DNA of 64,000 nt from Methylovulum sp. Its GTDB lineage: Bacteria; Pseudomonadota; Gammaproteobacteria; Methylococcales; Methylomonadaceae. This document shows positions 1 to 10,725 of the stretch, piece after piece. The notes below the pieces were generated by a model that searched no databases, was not told the DNA's origin, and saw only the letters and a list, made by a program, of their open reading frames with translations. Position 1 is the first letter of the stretch. Each line of letters starts with the position of its first letter. Where the stretch lies: positions 62,001-126,000 of the forward strand of contig NZ_JAQTZU010000007.1 of the NCBI RefSeq assembly GCF_028687615.1, read 5' to 3'. The position numbers were made by a program, and so were the translations under genes.

Positions 1-3000
1 GAATGGTGCCAAATGCCGCCGTAAGGACATCACGGATTTGTTTTTAGGCACGGGCTTGGGTTCGCGTAGTTATGCGATTATCGAGCAAGGCACGATCTCG
101 CGCATGGTCGAAGCCAAACCGGAAGACTTGCGCCTGCATATCGAAGAAGCGGCGGGCATTTCCAAATACAAGGAACGGCGCAGCGAAACGGAAACCCGTA
201 TGCAGCACACGCGGGAAAATCTCGAACGGCTCGATGATTTGCGCGAAGAAGTTGATAAACAGCTCAAACACCTACAAAAACAAGCCGAAAAAGCCGAAAA
301 ATACACCGCGCTGAAAAAACAGGAACGCCAATTTAAGCTGGAATTGCTGGCTTTACGCTGGCAAGCCTACCAACTGGCCGCCGACATGCTGGAAACCACG
401 CTGCATGAAGTCGCCGCCGGACATAACCGTCTGTTCATGCAATTGCGCGAATTGGATATTACGCTCGCCGAGCAACGTGCCGGGCATAAACTTCAGCAAC
501 AGCAGTTTAACCAAGTCCAAGGCGATTACTACACCATTGCCGCCGATGTGGGCCGCCTTGAGCAAACCATCATCCATCAGCAAACCAGCCACCAGCAAAT
601 GCTGCAAGACATCAACCGCAGCCGCCAGCAAATCGAACAATTGCACAGCGAAATTGCCGCCGATACGCAAACCTTGGAAGAGCTTAAGGAGGATTTGGCG
701 GTTGCCGAAGAAGAGCTGGCTATGGCCCAAGACAGCCAGGACGGGTGGCTGGACAAACAGCAGGACATGCAGCAACAACGCTTGCTGTGGCAGCGGCAAT
801 GGGACGGCTACCGCACCGAAAGCGCGAAATACCGTGGTCAAGCCGATGTGCAGCGCGTCAAGTCCGAACAATTGGCAAACCAAAACCGTCAGTTGCAAAG
901 CCGTTTGGAAAAATTGCTGTATGAACGCGATGAGCTTGCCGCCCGTGATTTGGCGGAAGAGATCGCGATGCTGGACGAAGCCATCCAAACCATCGCCAGT
1001 GAACGCGAAAGCCTGCATGGACAATTGGAAGCGCAGAACCACATTATCCGTGAACAGCGGCAACAATTAAAAACCTGCCAAGCCGATTTGAATAGCCGCC
1101 GCTCCGAATTGCACGGGGCCACGGGGCAAATCACCTCGCTGGAATTGTTGCAGCAACATGCGATGGGCAAGGCCAACGAAAATCTGCAAAATTGGCTGGC
1201 GGCCTTGGGCTTGGACAAACAGCAACGCCTGGCGGAATATCTGGACGTGCAAACGGGTTGGGAAAATGCCGTGGAAACCGTGTTGGGCAATACCTTGGAA
1301 GCCGTTTGTGTCACGGATATTGCTTCGCTGTTGGCCCAATTGTCCGCGCTGACCCAAGATTCCCTGACCTTGTTCAAATTTCCGGCAAGTGCGGCAACGG
1401 CAAATTCTGATGCGGTCAAGATGCCACGTTTGTTGGATAAAATTAGCGCACCGTCGCCGTTAAATGGATTGTTGACTGGCGTGTATTGTGCCGATGACCT
1501 CGCCACGGCGGAACGTTTGTCTGGGTTATTGCAAGCCCATGAATCCATCATTACCCCTGAAGGTATTTGGCTGGGCGCGGATTGGGTCAAAGTCAGCCGC
1601 ACCCAGGACAGTAAAATGGGCGTGTTGCAGCGCGAAAAAGCCTTGCGTACCCTGAAGCAACGTCAGGACGAGTTGCGGGAGTCGATTGACGGGCTGGAAG
1701 AGCGGTTGGAAAGCAGTGAAGCGGCGTTAAAAACCGCCGAGCAACTGCGTGAATCCCTGCAAATCCAACTTAACCACGTCAATACCGAATGGTCACAGAA
1801 AAATGTCCAGCACAGCGCACAATCGGCGCGGCTGGAACAGCAGCAACGGCGTTTGCAGCAAATCCGGCATGATGTGGACAGCATCAACGAAGAACTCACC
1901 GAAAATTCGGAAACCATCGCCGAAGCGCGTTTATTGCAGGATGAAGCCGAACAAGTTTTGTTTGACCAAGACGGGCAACGCGAAGGCTTGGAAGCCCTGG
2001 ACCAGCAGTTGCAACAGCAACAACAGCAACTAGACCACAACGTCAACGAAGCGCGGCAGCGGCTCTACGATGGCAAAGCCAAGTTGGAAAATTTGCGGGC
2101 TTTGGAAATTTCCACGCTCAAGCAGCGCACCCGTTTGCAGGAGCAGCGACTACGGGCAATGGAATATCTTGCCGAACTGGAGCAAAAATCCCAACAAACG
2201 CTCTCGCCGCTGGCCGCCGAAAAACAGCTTGTGCGGCAAAAAACCGAAGAAAAACAACAGCTAGAGAAACAGTTGAAACAACATCGGCAACAACAGGAAG
2301 AGGGCGAAACTAAAATCGTGCAGTTGTCCGAAGAGCAAGTCCGCAGCCAACGGGCCTTGGAATTGCAAAAGGAACGCTTGGATAAATTGCGTTTTGAATT
2401 GCAGGAAAACCAAGTCCGCCAGCAAACCATCAACGAACAATTTGATGAAATGGCGGCGGATGTCCGGCAAATCCTCGACGTGTTGCCCGCCGGTGCCGAC
2501 GAATCCCGTTGGAAAAAAACCGCTGATGAGGTGGTGTCACAGATTGAGCGTTTAGGCACGATCAATCTCTCTGCTATCGAAGAATACCAGGCGCAAGCCG
2601 AGCGGATGAAGTTCCTCAACGAGCAACATGCCGATCTGAGCGAAGCCTTGCAGACGCTAGATCAGGCGATCAGTAAAATTGACCAAGAAAGCCGGTTACG
2701 TTTTAAGGCGACATTCGATAAAATAAACAGCGGCTTGCAAGAAAAATTCCCCAAATTGTTTGGTGGGGGGCAGGCGTATCTGGAATTGACTGACAATGGC
2801 AAGCCAGTCGCATTAGGCGATGCCGGGAAGGTTGCCGAACAAAACTTGCTGGAAGCCGGTGTCAACATCATCGCCAGACCGCCAGGCAAACGCAACAGCT
2901 CCATCCATTTGCTGTCGGGTGGCGAAAAAGCCCTGACCGCCGTGGCCTTGGTGTTCGCGATTTTTGAACTCAATCCCGCGCCGTTTTGTTTGCTGGATGA

Positions 3001-3211
3001 GGTTGACGCGCCGCTGGATGACGCCAATGTCGGGCGGTTCTCTAAAATGGTCGAGGCCATGTCGGAGACCGTGCAATTTTTATATATTTCACATAATAAG
3101 GTTACAATGGAAATCGCAAAACAGTTGGCAGGTGTGACGATGAAAGAGCCGGGCGTGTCCCGGATGGTCGCAGTTGATATTGAAGAAGCAGTCAGTCTGG
3201 CGGAAATCTAA
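1..3211 (+). CDS. smc: Chromosome segregation ATPase SMC (5' end outside window)
   Basis: The frame is open from base 2, so the N-terminal Walker A part lies upstream of the window. What remains is the end of the head lobe, a long coiled coil rich in Gln, Glu, Leu and Arg, a hinge encoded at about 1190-1620, the returning coiled coil, and the C-terminal head. That head carries the ABC signature LSGGEKALTA (about 2917) and the Walker B/D-loop LLDEVDAPLDDAN (about 2992). SMC condenses and segregates the nucleoid as an ATP-driven dimer. The stop codon overlaps the zipA start by one base (TAATG), which indicates translational coupling in the common gammaproteobacterial smc-zipA-ligA order. Identification is secure. 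Confidence 0.97.
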   Translation, partial: NGAKCRRKDITDLFLGTGLGSRSYAIIEQGTISRMVEAKPEDLRLHIEEAAGISKYKERRSETETRMQHTRENLERLDDLREEVDKQLKHLQKQAEKAEKYTALKKQERQFKLELLALRWQAYQLAADMLETTLHEVAAGHNRLFMQLRELDITLAEQRAGHKLQQQQFNQVQGDYYTIAADVGRLEQTIIHQQTSHQQMLQDINRSRQQIEQLHSEIAADTQTLEELKEDLAVAEEELAMAQDSQDGWLDKQQDMQQQRLLWQRQWDGYRTESAKYRGQADVQRVKSEQLANQNRQLQSRLEKLLYERDELAARDLAEEIAMLDEAIQTIASERESLHGQLEAQNHIIREQRQQLKTCQADLNSRRSELHGATGQITSLELLQQHAMGKANENLQNWLAALGLDKQQRLAEYLDVQTGWENAVETVLGNTLEAVCVTDIASLLAQLSALTQDSLTLFKFPASAATANSDAVKMPRLLDKISAPSPLNGLLTGVYCADDLATAERLSGLLQAHESIITPEGIWLGADWVKVSRTQDSKMGVLQREKALRTLKQRQDELRESIDGLEERLESSEAALKTAEQLRESLQIQLNHVNTEWSQKNVQHSAQSARLEQQQRRLQQIRHDVDSINEELTENSETIAEARLLQDEAEQVLFDQDGQREGLEALDQQLQQQQQQLDHNVNEARQRLYDGKAKLENLRALEISTLKQRTRLQEQRLRAMEYLAELEQKSQQTLSPLAAEKQLVRQKTEEKQQLEKQLKQHRQQQEEGETKIVQLSEEQVRSQRALELQKERLDKLRFELQENQVRQQTINEQFDEMAADVRQILDVLPAGADESRWKKTADEVVSQIERLGTINLSAIEEYQAQAERMKFLNEQHADLSEALQTLDQAISKIDQESRLRFKATFDKINSGLQEKFPKLFGGGQAYLELTDNGKPVALGDAGKVAEQNLLEAGVNIIARPPGKRNSSIHLLSGGEKALTAVALVFAIFELNPAPFCLLDEVDAPLDDANVGRFSKMVEAMSETVQFLYISHNKVTMEIAKQLAGVTMKEPGVSRMVAVDIEEAVSLAEI

Positions 3212-4047
3212 TGGACAAAGAATTATTACGGGTAGTCATTATTGCAAGCGGCCTGATCATCATCGTAGGAATGTTGGCATGGCATTTTTTTAAGAACAAA
3301 AAGTCATTTCAAGGCACGATGTTTTTCGGAAATTTGGATATCAAAGGCAAAATCAACGATGCCTTGGTTGTCCATACCGACAATGATGATTTTGATATTG
3401 TACCCAAAGACAGAAAAAAACTGATTGATACCGATGAGTTGTTGGAAAAAATCAAATTAAAAACAAAGCCAAAGCCGAAATCAAAACGGCTACAACCTGA
3501 GCAAGAGCAGGTATCTGATCCAGCTCCAGGGCAAGAACCAGAACCAGATCAAACGGGGCAAATGTTTGATGATTTTGATGATGAGTTCGATTTTGCCGAT
3601 AGCGAATATTTTGTTCCTGGGAAAGAACTGGAAGAAGAGGCCCTTGAACAACGCTTTATTGCCCCTGAAATTATTCAGTTCAGTGTGCTTGCCAAATCCG
3701 CCGAAGGTTTTAACGGCCTGGATTTGCTCAAAGCCTTCCGCATCGCCCAAATGGAATACGGTAGCTTGAGGATATTTGAACGCTTGGATGCCAACCGCTT
3801 GGTGGATTTTGGTGTCGCTTGTCTGGTCGCCTCTGGAACCTTTCCCGATCATGATTTAGATGAGTTTTATTGCCCTGGTTTGGTGTTTTTTATGCAGCCC
3901 GCGGTATTGGACGATCCAGTCAAAGTGTTTGATGATTTTCTCGAAGCCATTAATATCGTCGCGGTCGAATTGGACGGCAATTTGCTGGATCATGAGCGCA
4001 AACCGCTGACTAACTCGACGATACAGTTAATTCGGCAGAGTTTGTAA
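3211..4047 (+). CDS. zipA: Cell division protein ZipA
   Basis: This 278-residue protein has the ZipA layout. An N-terminal membrane anchor (residues about 7-26) is followed by a basic stretch, then an acidic, Pro/Glu/Asp-rich linker (about 80-145), then a C-terminal FtsZ-binding domain (about 150-275). ZipA tethers the FtsZ ring to the inner membrane during septation. The ATG overlaps the smc stop by one base, and ligA follows. The stop codon lies inside the first copy of a 15-bp tandem triplication, so an expansion happened right at the gene end without changing the protein. Confidence 0.93.
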   Translation: MDKELLRVVIIASGLIIIVGMLAWHFFKNKKSFQGTMFFGNLDIKGKINDALVVHTDNDDFDIVPKDRKKLIDTDELLEKIKLKTKPKPKSKRLQPEQEQVSDPAPGQEPEPDQTGQMFDDFDDEFDFADSEYFVPGKELEEEALEQRFIAPEIIQFSVLAKSAEGFNGLDLLKAFRIAQMEYGSLRIFERLDANRLVDFGVACLVASGTFPDHDLDEFYCPGLVFFMQPAVLDDPVKVFDDFLEAINIVAVELDGNLLDHERKPLTNSTIQLIRQSL

Positions 4048-4081
4048 TCCTAGAGTTTGTAATCCTAGAGTTTGTAATCCT
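4037..4081 (+). repeat. 15-bp tandem repeat, three perfect copies
   Basis: The unit AGAGTTTGTAATCCT occurs three times without a mismatch at 4037-4051, 4052-4066 and 4067-4081. The first copy contains the last codons and TAA stop of zipA. The other two extend the zipA-ligA spacer. This looks like a recent slippage duplication. Confidence 0.95.
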
Positions 4082-4097
4082 GTAGGAGGATTTGTAG

Positions 4098-6182
<2,085 letters not shown>

Positions 6183-6308
6183 ATCAACTAGCAAAATCGG
6201 TTTTTATATTGAATTCCACTTAGGCTTTAGTTTAGCCTTATCTAATTCACCAAATTTTGAACCGTCTTCGGTAGTGGAAAACAACTATAATGTCCAACTT
6301 TTATCCAC

Positions 6309-6656
6309 ATGGAATCAACTATGGAAAACTTACCTGAAAAAACCTGCTCAATCGAGCGTTTAGTCACCCAGCCTCGGCTCGTTGCCGCCGCCAAGGCGGG
6401 CACGAAAACCCAGCAACGCCGTGATGGCGTTTATGGATGGGCGGGGGAGAGCTTCGAGCTGGAGGGGATGGCTTTTGTCGTGACCGACTTGAGCCGTCAG
6501 CGTTTAGGCGATATGACGGATGAGGACGCACGGGCGGAAGGTTTTCCTGGCTTGGCAATGTACAAGGACATCATCTTAAAAATGCACGCAGGCATGACCT
6601 GGGAAGAAGACCATTTGGTCTGGGTGCATAGTTTTGCTGTTAAGGAAAATGCTTGA
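6309..6656 (+). CDS. ASCH domain protein
   Basis: This 115-residue cytosolic protein matches the ASCH fold family. It has a YGW(A)GE-like strand, the stretch FVVTDLSRQRLGDMTDEDA, and a conserved ending EDHLVWVHSF. ASCH proteins are PUA-like and are thought to bind RNA or nucleotides; some hydrolyse modified nucleosides. The substrate here cannot be read from sequence. It lies 126 bp after ligA in the same direction and may be independently transcribed. A stem-loop follows at 6674-6710. Confidence 0.75.
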   Translation: MESTMENLPEKTCSIERLVTQPRLVAAAKAGTKTQQRRDGVYGWAGESFELEGMAFVVTDLSRQRLGDMTDEDARAEGFPGLAMYKDIILKMHAGMTWEEDHLVWVHSFAVKENA

Positions 6657-6673
6657 TCATTTTGCTGTAAAGA

Positions 6674-6710
6674 CGTTTCCGGCAATTAGTTGCTCCGAAT
6701 TCCGGAAACG
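6674..6710 (+). terminator. Stem-loop after the ASCH gene
   Basis: A 9-bp perfect stem (CGTTTCCGG at 6674-6682 with CCGGAAACG at 6702-6710) encloses a 19-nt loop. There is no clear U-run, so a role as terminator or 3' end protector is inferred only from its position between the ASCH gene and the convergent kinase gene. Confidence 0.4.
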
Positions 6711-6889
6711 CCGTCCTGTATGATTTTGCCTGCTGACTATCCCGACAATCTGTCATGTATGGCGGCTTATTCTTGCCTGCCTTATCCAAGAGCATAAGTA
6801 TCTACACAAGTTTTGCAATCATTTGATTTTTATGAAATTGCCACTTTTCGTAAAATAGGGTTTGTGATCCTGTATCAATCCAAGTAAGC

Positions 6890-9800
6890 CTAAACCAATA
6901 ACTTCTTAATTTCCGCCAAGCGGAATTCTCTGGTCAACGCTTTAATTCGTATGCCCAACGGCTTATATTCGGGATTGGTTTTCACCAATTCCGCGAGCTT
7001 TTTGTTCAAGCCCAGTAAATCGCCAATGCGTACAAACGCTTGCAATTTTTGCAAGATTTCCGGTGGCGGCAGGTGCAATTCGATCTCTGTTTCCCCTAAT
7101 TCCGCCTCTTCGTTCTGGCAAATCCACGTCAATCCTATGTGCAATTTTAATTTGTTCAGCAACTCCCGCACTTGGATAGGTTTGGCGAGAAAATCATTGC
7201 AACCTGCTTGTATCGCCGCCGCGCGGTCAGCAGGATAGGCGTTGGCACTGAGGACGATGATCGGTTTCAGCAAGCCGTTTTTGCGCAATTGTCCGGCGGT
7301 TGTCGTGCCATCCATCACGGGCATTGCCAAATCCAATAACACCAGATCAGGATGCTGCTGCCCCGCTTGTAGCAAACATTCTTCGCCGGAGCTGGCGGTG
7401 TGCATGATAAAACCTAGCGGTTCTAAAATGGATACCATTACATCACGGTGTTCCGGTTGGTCGTCCACGACGAGGATTTTCTGCCGTCGTCCGCGATAGC
7501 CTGTGATGTTTTCTTCTTGTGCGGTTTCCGGCGCGGCCCCCAAATTTGGCAAAAACAGCCGTGCGGTAAACGTTGAGCCTTTACCGACCTCGCTAGCCAC
7601 CGCCAAATCGCCGCCCATGATTTCGGCGAGGATTTTGCTGATGGTCAGCCCCAAACCGCTGCCGGCAATGGCGTTGCCCGTGGTGGTGTTCAGGCGTGTG
7701 AAGGGTTGGAAAATGGCGTCTAATTGCCCAGGTGCTATGCCCGGCCCCGTGTCGATGATCTGGATGGTCGCCACGCCGCCGCTGTAGCCGATACGCACGG
7801 TAATTTCACCTGTTTGCGTGAATTTGACGGCGTTGCTGAGGATGTTCATCAAGATTTGCCCGACGCGTTTTTCATCGGCGCGGACCCGTTGCGGCAGCGT
7901 GTTAAGGATTTGGCAACGGAATGACAAGCCCTTGTCTTCGGCTTGGGCTTTATAAATCCGCACCAAGTGTTCGATAAAGGCATAAAAGTTGATCGGTTCA
8001 TAATTCAGCTCAAACTTCCGCGCCTCGATGCGGGCAATGTCCAAAATATCCTCAATCAAGGCCGACAAATGCTCGCCACTGCGTTTGAGCGTGTCCACCG
8101 CTTGCCGCCGATGTTCCGGTATTGCGGGGTCTTTGTGCAGGATGTACGAATAGCCGATGATGCTGTTCAAGGGGGTGCGGATTTCGTGGCTCATATTGCT
8201 CAAGAAGCGGCTCTTCGCGCTGTTCGCGGAGTCCGCCATTTTGATGGCCTGTTCCAGTTTGGCATCGGTTTTTTTATGTTCTTCAATTTCCATCAGCAGC
8301 AATTGCGTTTGCCTGCCGGTTTCTTCATGGGCGACACGGCGGCTTTCGTCATTCAAAATCAGCCACCAGGTGCATAAGCCGATGAACACCAGCAACGACG
8401 TGTAGACCTTGACGAAATTGGCTAGCAACAATTGGAAGGTGGGCAGCGAGGCTTCGGCGGCGAGCAAATCCTGATAATAAATGATGCCGATGAAAATACT
8501 GGTCAGTACCGATAAAAAACTAAATAACAACGTGAACCGCAACAAGCGTAGCCGTGCCGTCAGGTTCATGCGCGAGGGCATGAACCGCCGTGCGAACACT
8601 TCCAGATAATCGTCGAGCCGCGCGCCTGGCTTGCAAGCGTCCAGACAGCGTGCGTCCAAAGCGCAGCACAACGAGCAAATGCTACCGTTGTAGGCGGGGC
8701 AGTAGGCGATGTCTTCATGCTCGAAATCATTTTCACAGATCACGCAACGGTTGTGGCTGTGGCGGTTTTTCTTGTTGCGGTCACGGGCCAGATAATGTTT
8801 GTGTCCGGTGAAAAAGGCGATACTGGGAACGAGAATAAAGGCCAAGCTCAAGGAAATGAATGCTGAAAAGGCCCGCGCTTCCTCGCCGAACAGACCGATG
8901 TAAGCGAGTATCGACACCATCGAAGCCACCAAGGTGGCGATGATGCCGACGGGGTTCAAATCCGGCAGATAGGCGCGTTTGAATTCGATGATGTCCGGGC
9001 TAAGTTTCAGCGGTTTGTTGATCAATAATTCCGCCGCCACCGCGCTGATCCACGCTATCGACATATTGGAAAACAGGCCCAGCACTTTTTCCAAGGCGCC
9101 GAACACGCCGAACTCCATCAACAACAAGGCGATCAAAACGTTGAACAATAACCAAATCACCCGCCCAGGATGGCTATGGGTGATGCGCGAGAAAAAATTC
9201 GACCACGCCAACGACCCGGCGTAGGCATTGGTGACATTGATTTTGAGCTGGCTGATGACGACAAACAAGGTCGTGGCCGCCAAGGCCCATTCGGGGTTTG
9301 GCAGTAATTCTTTATAAGCGATCAAATACATTTGGGTCGGTTCGTGGGCGTGTTCGGGCGCGATGCCGTGGCGCATGGCAAGATGCGCGAGCAACGCGCC
9401 GCCCAATTGCCGCAACATGCCAAACACTATCCAACCCGGCCCCGCGCTAATCGTTGCCAGCCACCAGCGTAGCCGATTTTTCTCGGTTTTTTCCGGCATG
9501 AAACGCAAAAAATCCACTTGCTCGCCGATTTGCGCGACCATCGAAAACGCCACGGTGGTGGCACTGCCGAACAATAGCCAATCGAAGCCTTGCCCCGTTC
9601 CGGCAATCCAGAAAAACGTTTGCGCGGTCAGTAGTGCATCTTGTTCGTGCATGATGACGGCGATGTAGGGTGCAATAAGCAAAATCAACCAGATAGGTTG
9701 CGTCAACAACTGCATCCGGCTGATGGTGGTGATGCCAAAAGTCACTAGCGGAATCACCGTCACTGCACTGATGACATGGGCGAGGGCGATAGGGATTTGA

Positions 9801-10243
9801 AAATACAATTCCAAGGCCAGCGACATGATCGAGGCTTCCAGCGCGAACAGCGTGAACGTGAACGAGGCGTAAATCAGCGACGTGACGGTGGAGCCGATGT
9901 AGCCGAAGCCCGCGCTACGGGTGAGCAAGTCGATGTCGATGTTGTAACGGGCGGCGTAATAGCTGATCGGAAAACTGGTGATGAAAATAATGAGTCCGAC
10001 AATGACAATCGCCCAAAACGCATTGGTGAAACCGTAGTGTATCGCCAAAAATCCGCCGATGGCTTCCAACACCAAGAACGAAGTCGAACCGAAGGCGGTG
10101 TTGGCGACTTCAAATTCCGTCCATTTGCGGAAACTGCGCGGTGCGAAACGCAAGGCATAGTCTTCCAGGCTTTCGTTCGCCACCCATGAATTGTAATCGC
10201 GGCGGATTTTCGAGATGTTTTGGTAGATATTTTTGTTTTTCAT
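6890..10243 (-). CDS. NCS1 permease-hybrid histidine kinase fusion (candidate nutrient transceptor)
   Basis: The protein is 1117 residues from the ATG at 10243; an in-frame ATG at 10330 is possible but adds non-homologous residues. Residues about 30-490 form a multi-spanning NCS1 (purine/cytosine permease-like) transporter domain. A Cys cluster follows (C500, C503, C515, C523, C526, C527, C533, C537), then two more membrane helices (about 565-640), a short coiled coil, a HisKA domain with H-box SHEIRTPLN (H686), a HATPase domain (GSGLGLTI) and a receiver (phospho-acceptor D971 in LLDLAMP). About 95 C-terminal residues have no evident domain. The likely role is sensing a nucleobase-like nitrogen compound through the permease module and signalling by phosphotransfer. 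There is no separate output domain, so a partner regulator elsewhere is expected. Confidence 0.85.
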   Translation of the reverse strand: MKNKNIYQNISKIRRDYNSWVANESLEDYALRFAPRSFRKWTEFEVANTAFGSTSFLVLEAIGGFLAIHYGFTNAFWAIVIVGLIIFITSFPISYYAARYNIDIDLLTRSAGFGYIGSTVTSLIYASFTFTLFALEASIMSLALELYFQIPIALAHVISAVTVIPLVTFGITTISRMQLLTQPIWLILLIAPYIAVIMHEQDALLTAQTFFWIAGTGQGFDWLLFGSATTVAFSMVAQIGEQVDFLRFMPEKTEKNRLRWWLATISAGPGWIVFGMLRQLGGALLAHLAMRHGIAPEHAHEPTQMYLIAYKELLPNPEWALAATTLFVVISQLKINVTNAYAGSLAWSNFFSRITHSHPGRVIWLLFNVLIALLLMEFGVFGALEKVLGLFSNMSIAWISAVAAELLINKPLKLSPDIIEFKRAYLPDLNPVGIIATLVASMVSILAYIGLFGEEARAFSAFISLSLAFILVPSIAFFTGHKHYLARDRNKKNRHSHNRCVICENDFEHEDIAYCPAYNGSICSLCCALDARCLDACKPGARLDDYLEVFARRFMPSRMNLTARLRLLRFTLLFSFLSVLTSIFIGIIYYQDLLAAEASLPTFQLLLANFVKVYTSLLVFIGLCTWWLILNDESRRVAHEETGRQTQLLLMEIEEHKKTDAKLEQAIKMADSANSAKSRFLSNMSHEIRTPLNSIIGYSYILHKDPAIPEHRRQAVDTLKRSGEHLSALIEDILDIARIEARKFELNYEPINFYAFIEHLVRIYKAQAEDKGLSFRCQILNTLPQRVRADEKRVGQILMNILSNAVKFTQTGEITVRIGYSGGVATIQIIDTGPGIAPGQLDAIFQPFTRLNTTTGNAIAGSGLGLTISKILAEIMGGDLAVASEVGKGSTFTARLFLPNLGAAPETAQEENITGYRGRRQKILVVDDQPEHRDVMVSILEPLGFIMHTASSGEECLLQAGQQHPDLVLLDLAMPVMDGTTTAGQLRKNGLLKPIIVLSANAYPADRAAAIQAGCNDFLAKPIQVRELLNKLKLHIGLTWICQNEEAELGETEIELHLPPPEILQKLQAFVRIGDLLGLNKKLAELVKTNPEYKPLGIRIKALTREFRLAEIKKLLV

Positions 10244-10400
10244 GGGCTTTTGTAGGGGGGCATACAGAATCCAATTGTAAGCAATTGAGCATATCCTCGG
10301 AAAACTTCCAGGATTTTGCTTGCCAAACATAAGCTCTAATAAATGGGTTATGTGGCAAATCTACTCAAAAACTAAAGGAAAATAATGAAACCTAGGCTAA

Positions 10401-10425
10401 ATGGAAAATGGAAAATGGAAAATGG
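10401..10425 (+). repeat. 7-bp tandem repeat (ATGGAAA x3.5)
   Basis: Three perfect ATGGAAA units plus ATGG. It is a short microsatellite with no evident function. Confidence 0.85.
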
Positions 10426-10464
10426 GAAAGGCAGCCACTGTATTAAAACGCGCTGACATCAGCT

Positions 10465-10498
10465 ATCCGTCAAATAACCCATGAGTTATTTGACGGAT
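10465..10498. repeat. Perfect palindrome, 13-bp arms
   Basis: ATCCGTCAAATAA and its exact reverse complement are separated by 8 bp. It lies about 220 bp upstream of the hybrid-kinase start and could be a regulatory site or an RNA stem-loop in the leader. Confidence 0.6.
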
Positions 10499-10654
10499 TG
10501 TATCGGATTAGGGATTTAAGGTGGGAATAAAGGGGAAATGCTTCAGATTTGGAGGCTTTGGAAACATGCGGGGGGTGTTGAGGCAATTTGTTCCGGTGAA
10601 AAACAGGCTGATTTTGCAGAGAGATGAGTTTGAGCGAAGGGGGATTTTGAAACT

Positions 10655-10687
10655 ATGCGCCAGTTAATCAAAAATAAACTGGCGCAT
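10655..10687 (-). terminator. Hairpin after NCS2 permease gene
   Basis: ATGCGCCAGTT and its reverse complement (11-bp arms) enclose an 11-nt A/T-rich loop. It is about 40 bp past the permease stop in the direction of transcription. There is no strong U-run, so it may be an intrinsic terminator or a 3' stabilising hairpin. Confidence 0.5.
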
Positions 10688-10725
10688 GGTGATTGTTTCG
10701 GCACTAATTTACAAAACCGGGTGCT

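Larger units (their letters stand above)
10244..10725. other. Spacer between NCS2 permease and kinase gene
   Basis: This 482-bp stretch holds no convincing gene. It contains a three-copy ATGGAAA tandem repeat (10401-10425), a 13-bp-arm palindrome (10465-10498) and an 11-bp-arm hairpin (10655-10687). Both hairpins are annotated separately. The upstream region of the minus-strand kinase gene lies here, but I see no clear Shine-Dalgarno before its ATG. Confidence 0.6.

Noticed and set aside
353..1066. 237-codon minus-strand frame inside smc
   Set aside because: Antisense of the SMC coiled coil; no independent start context or homology.
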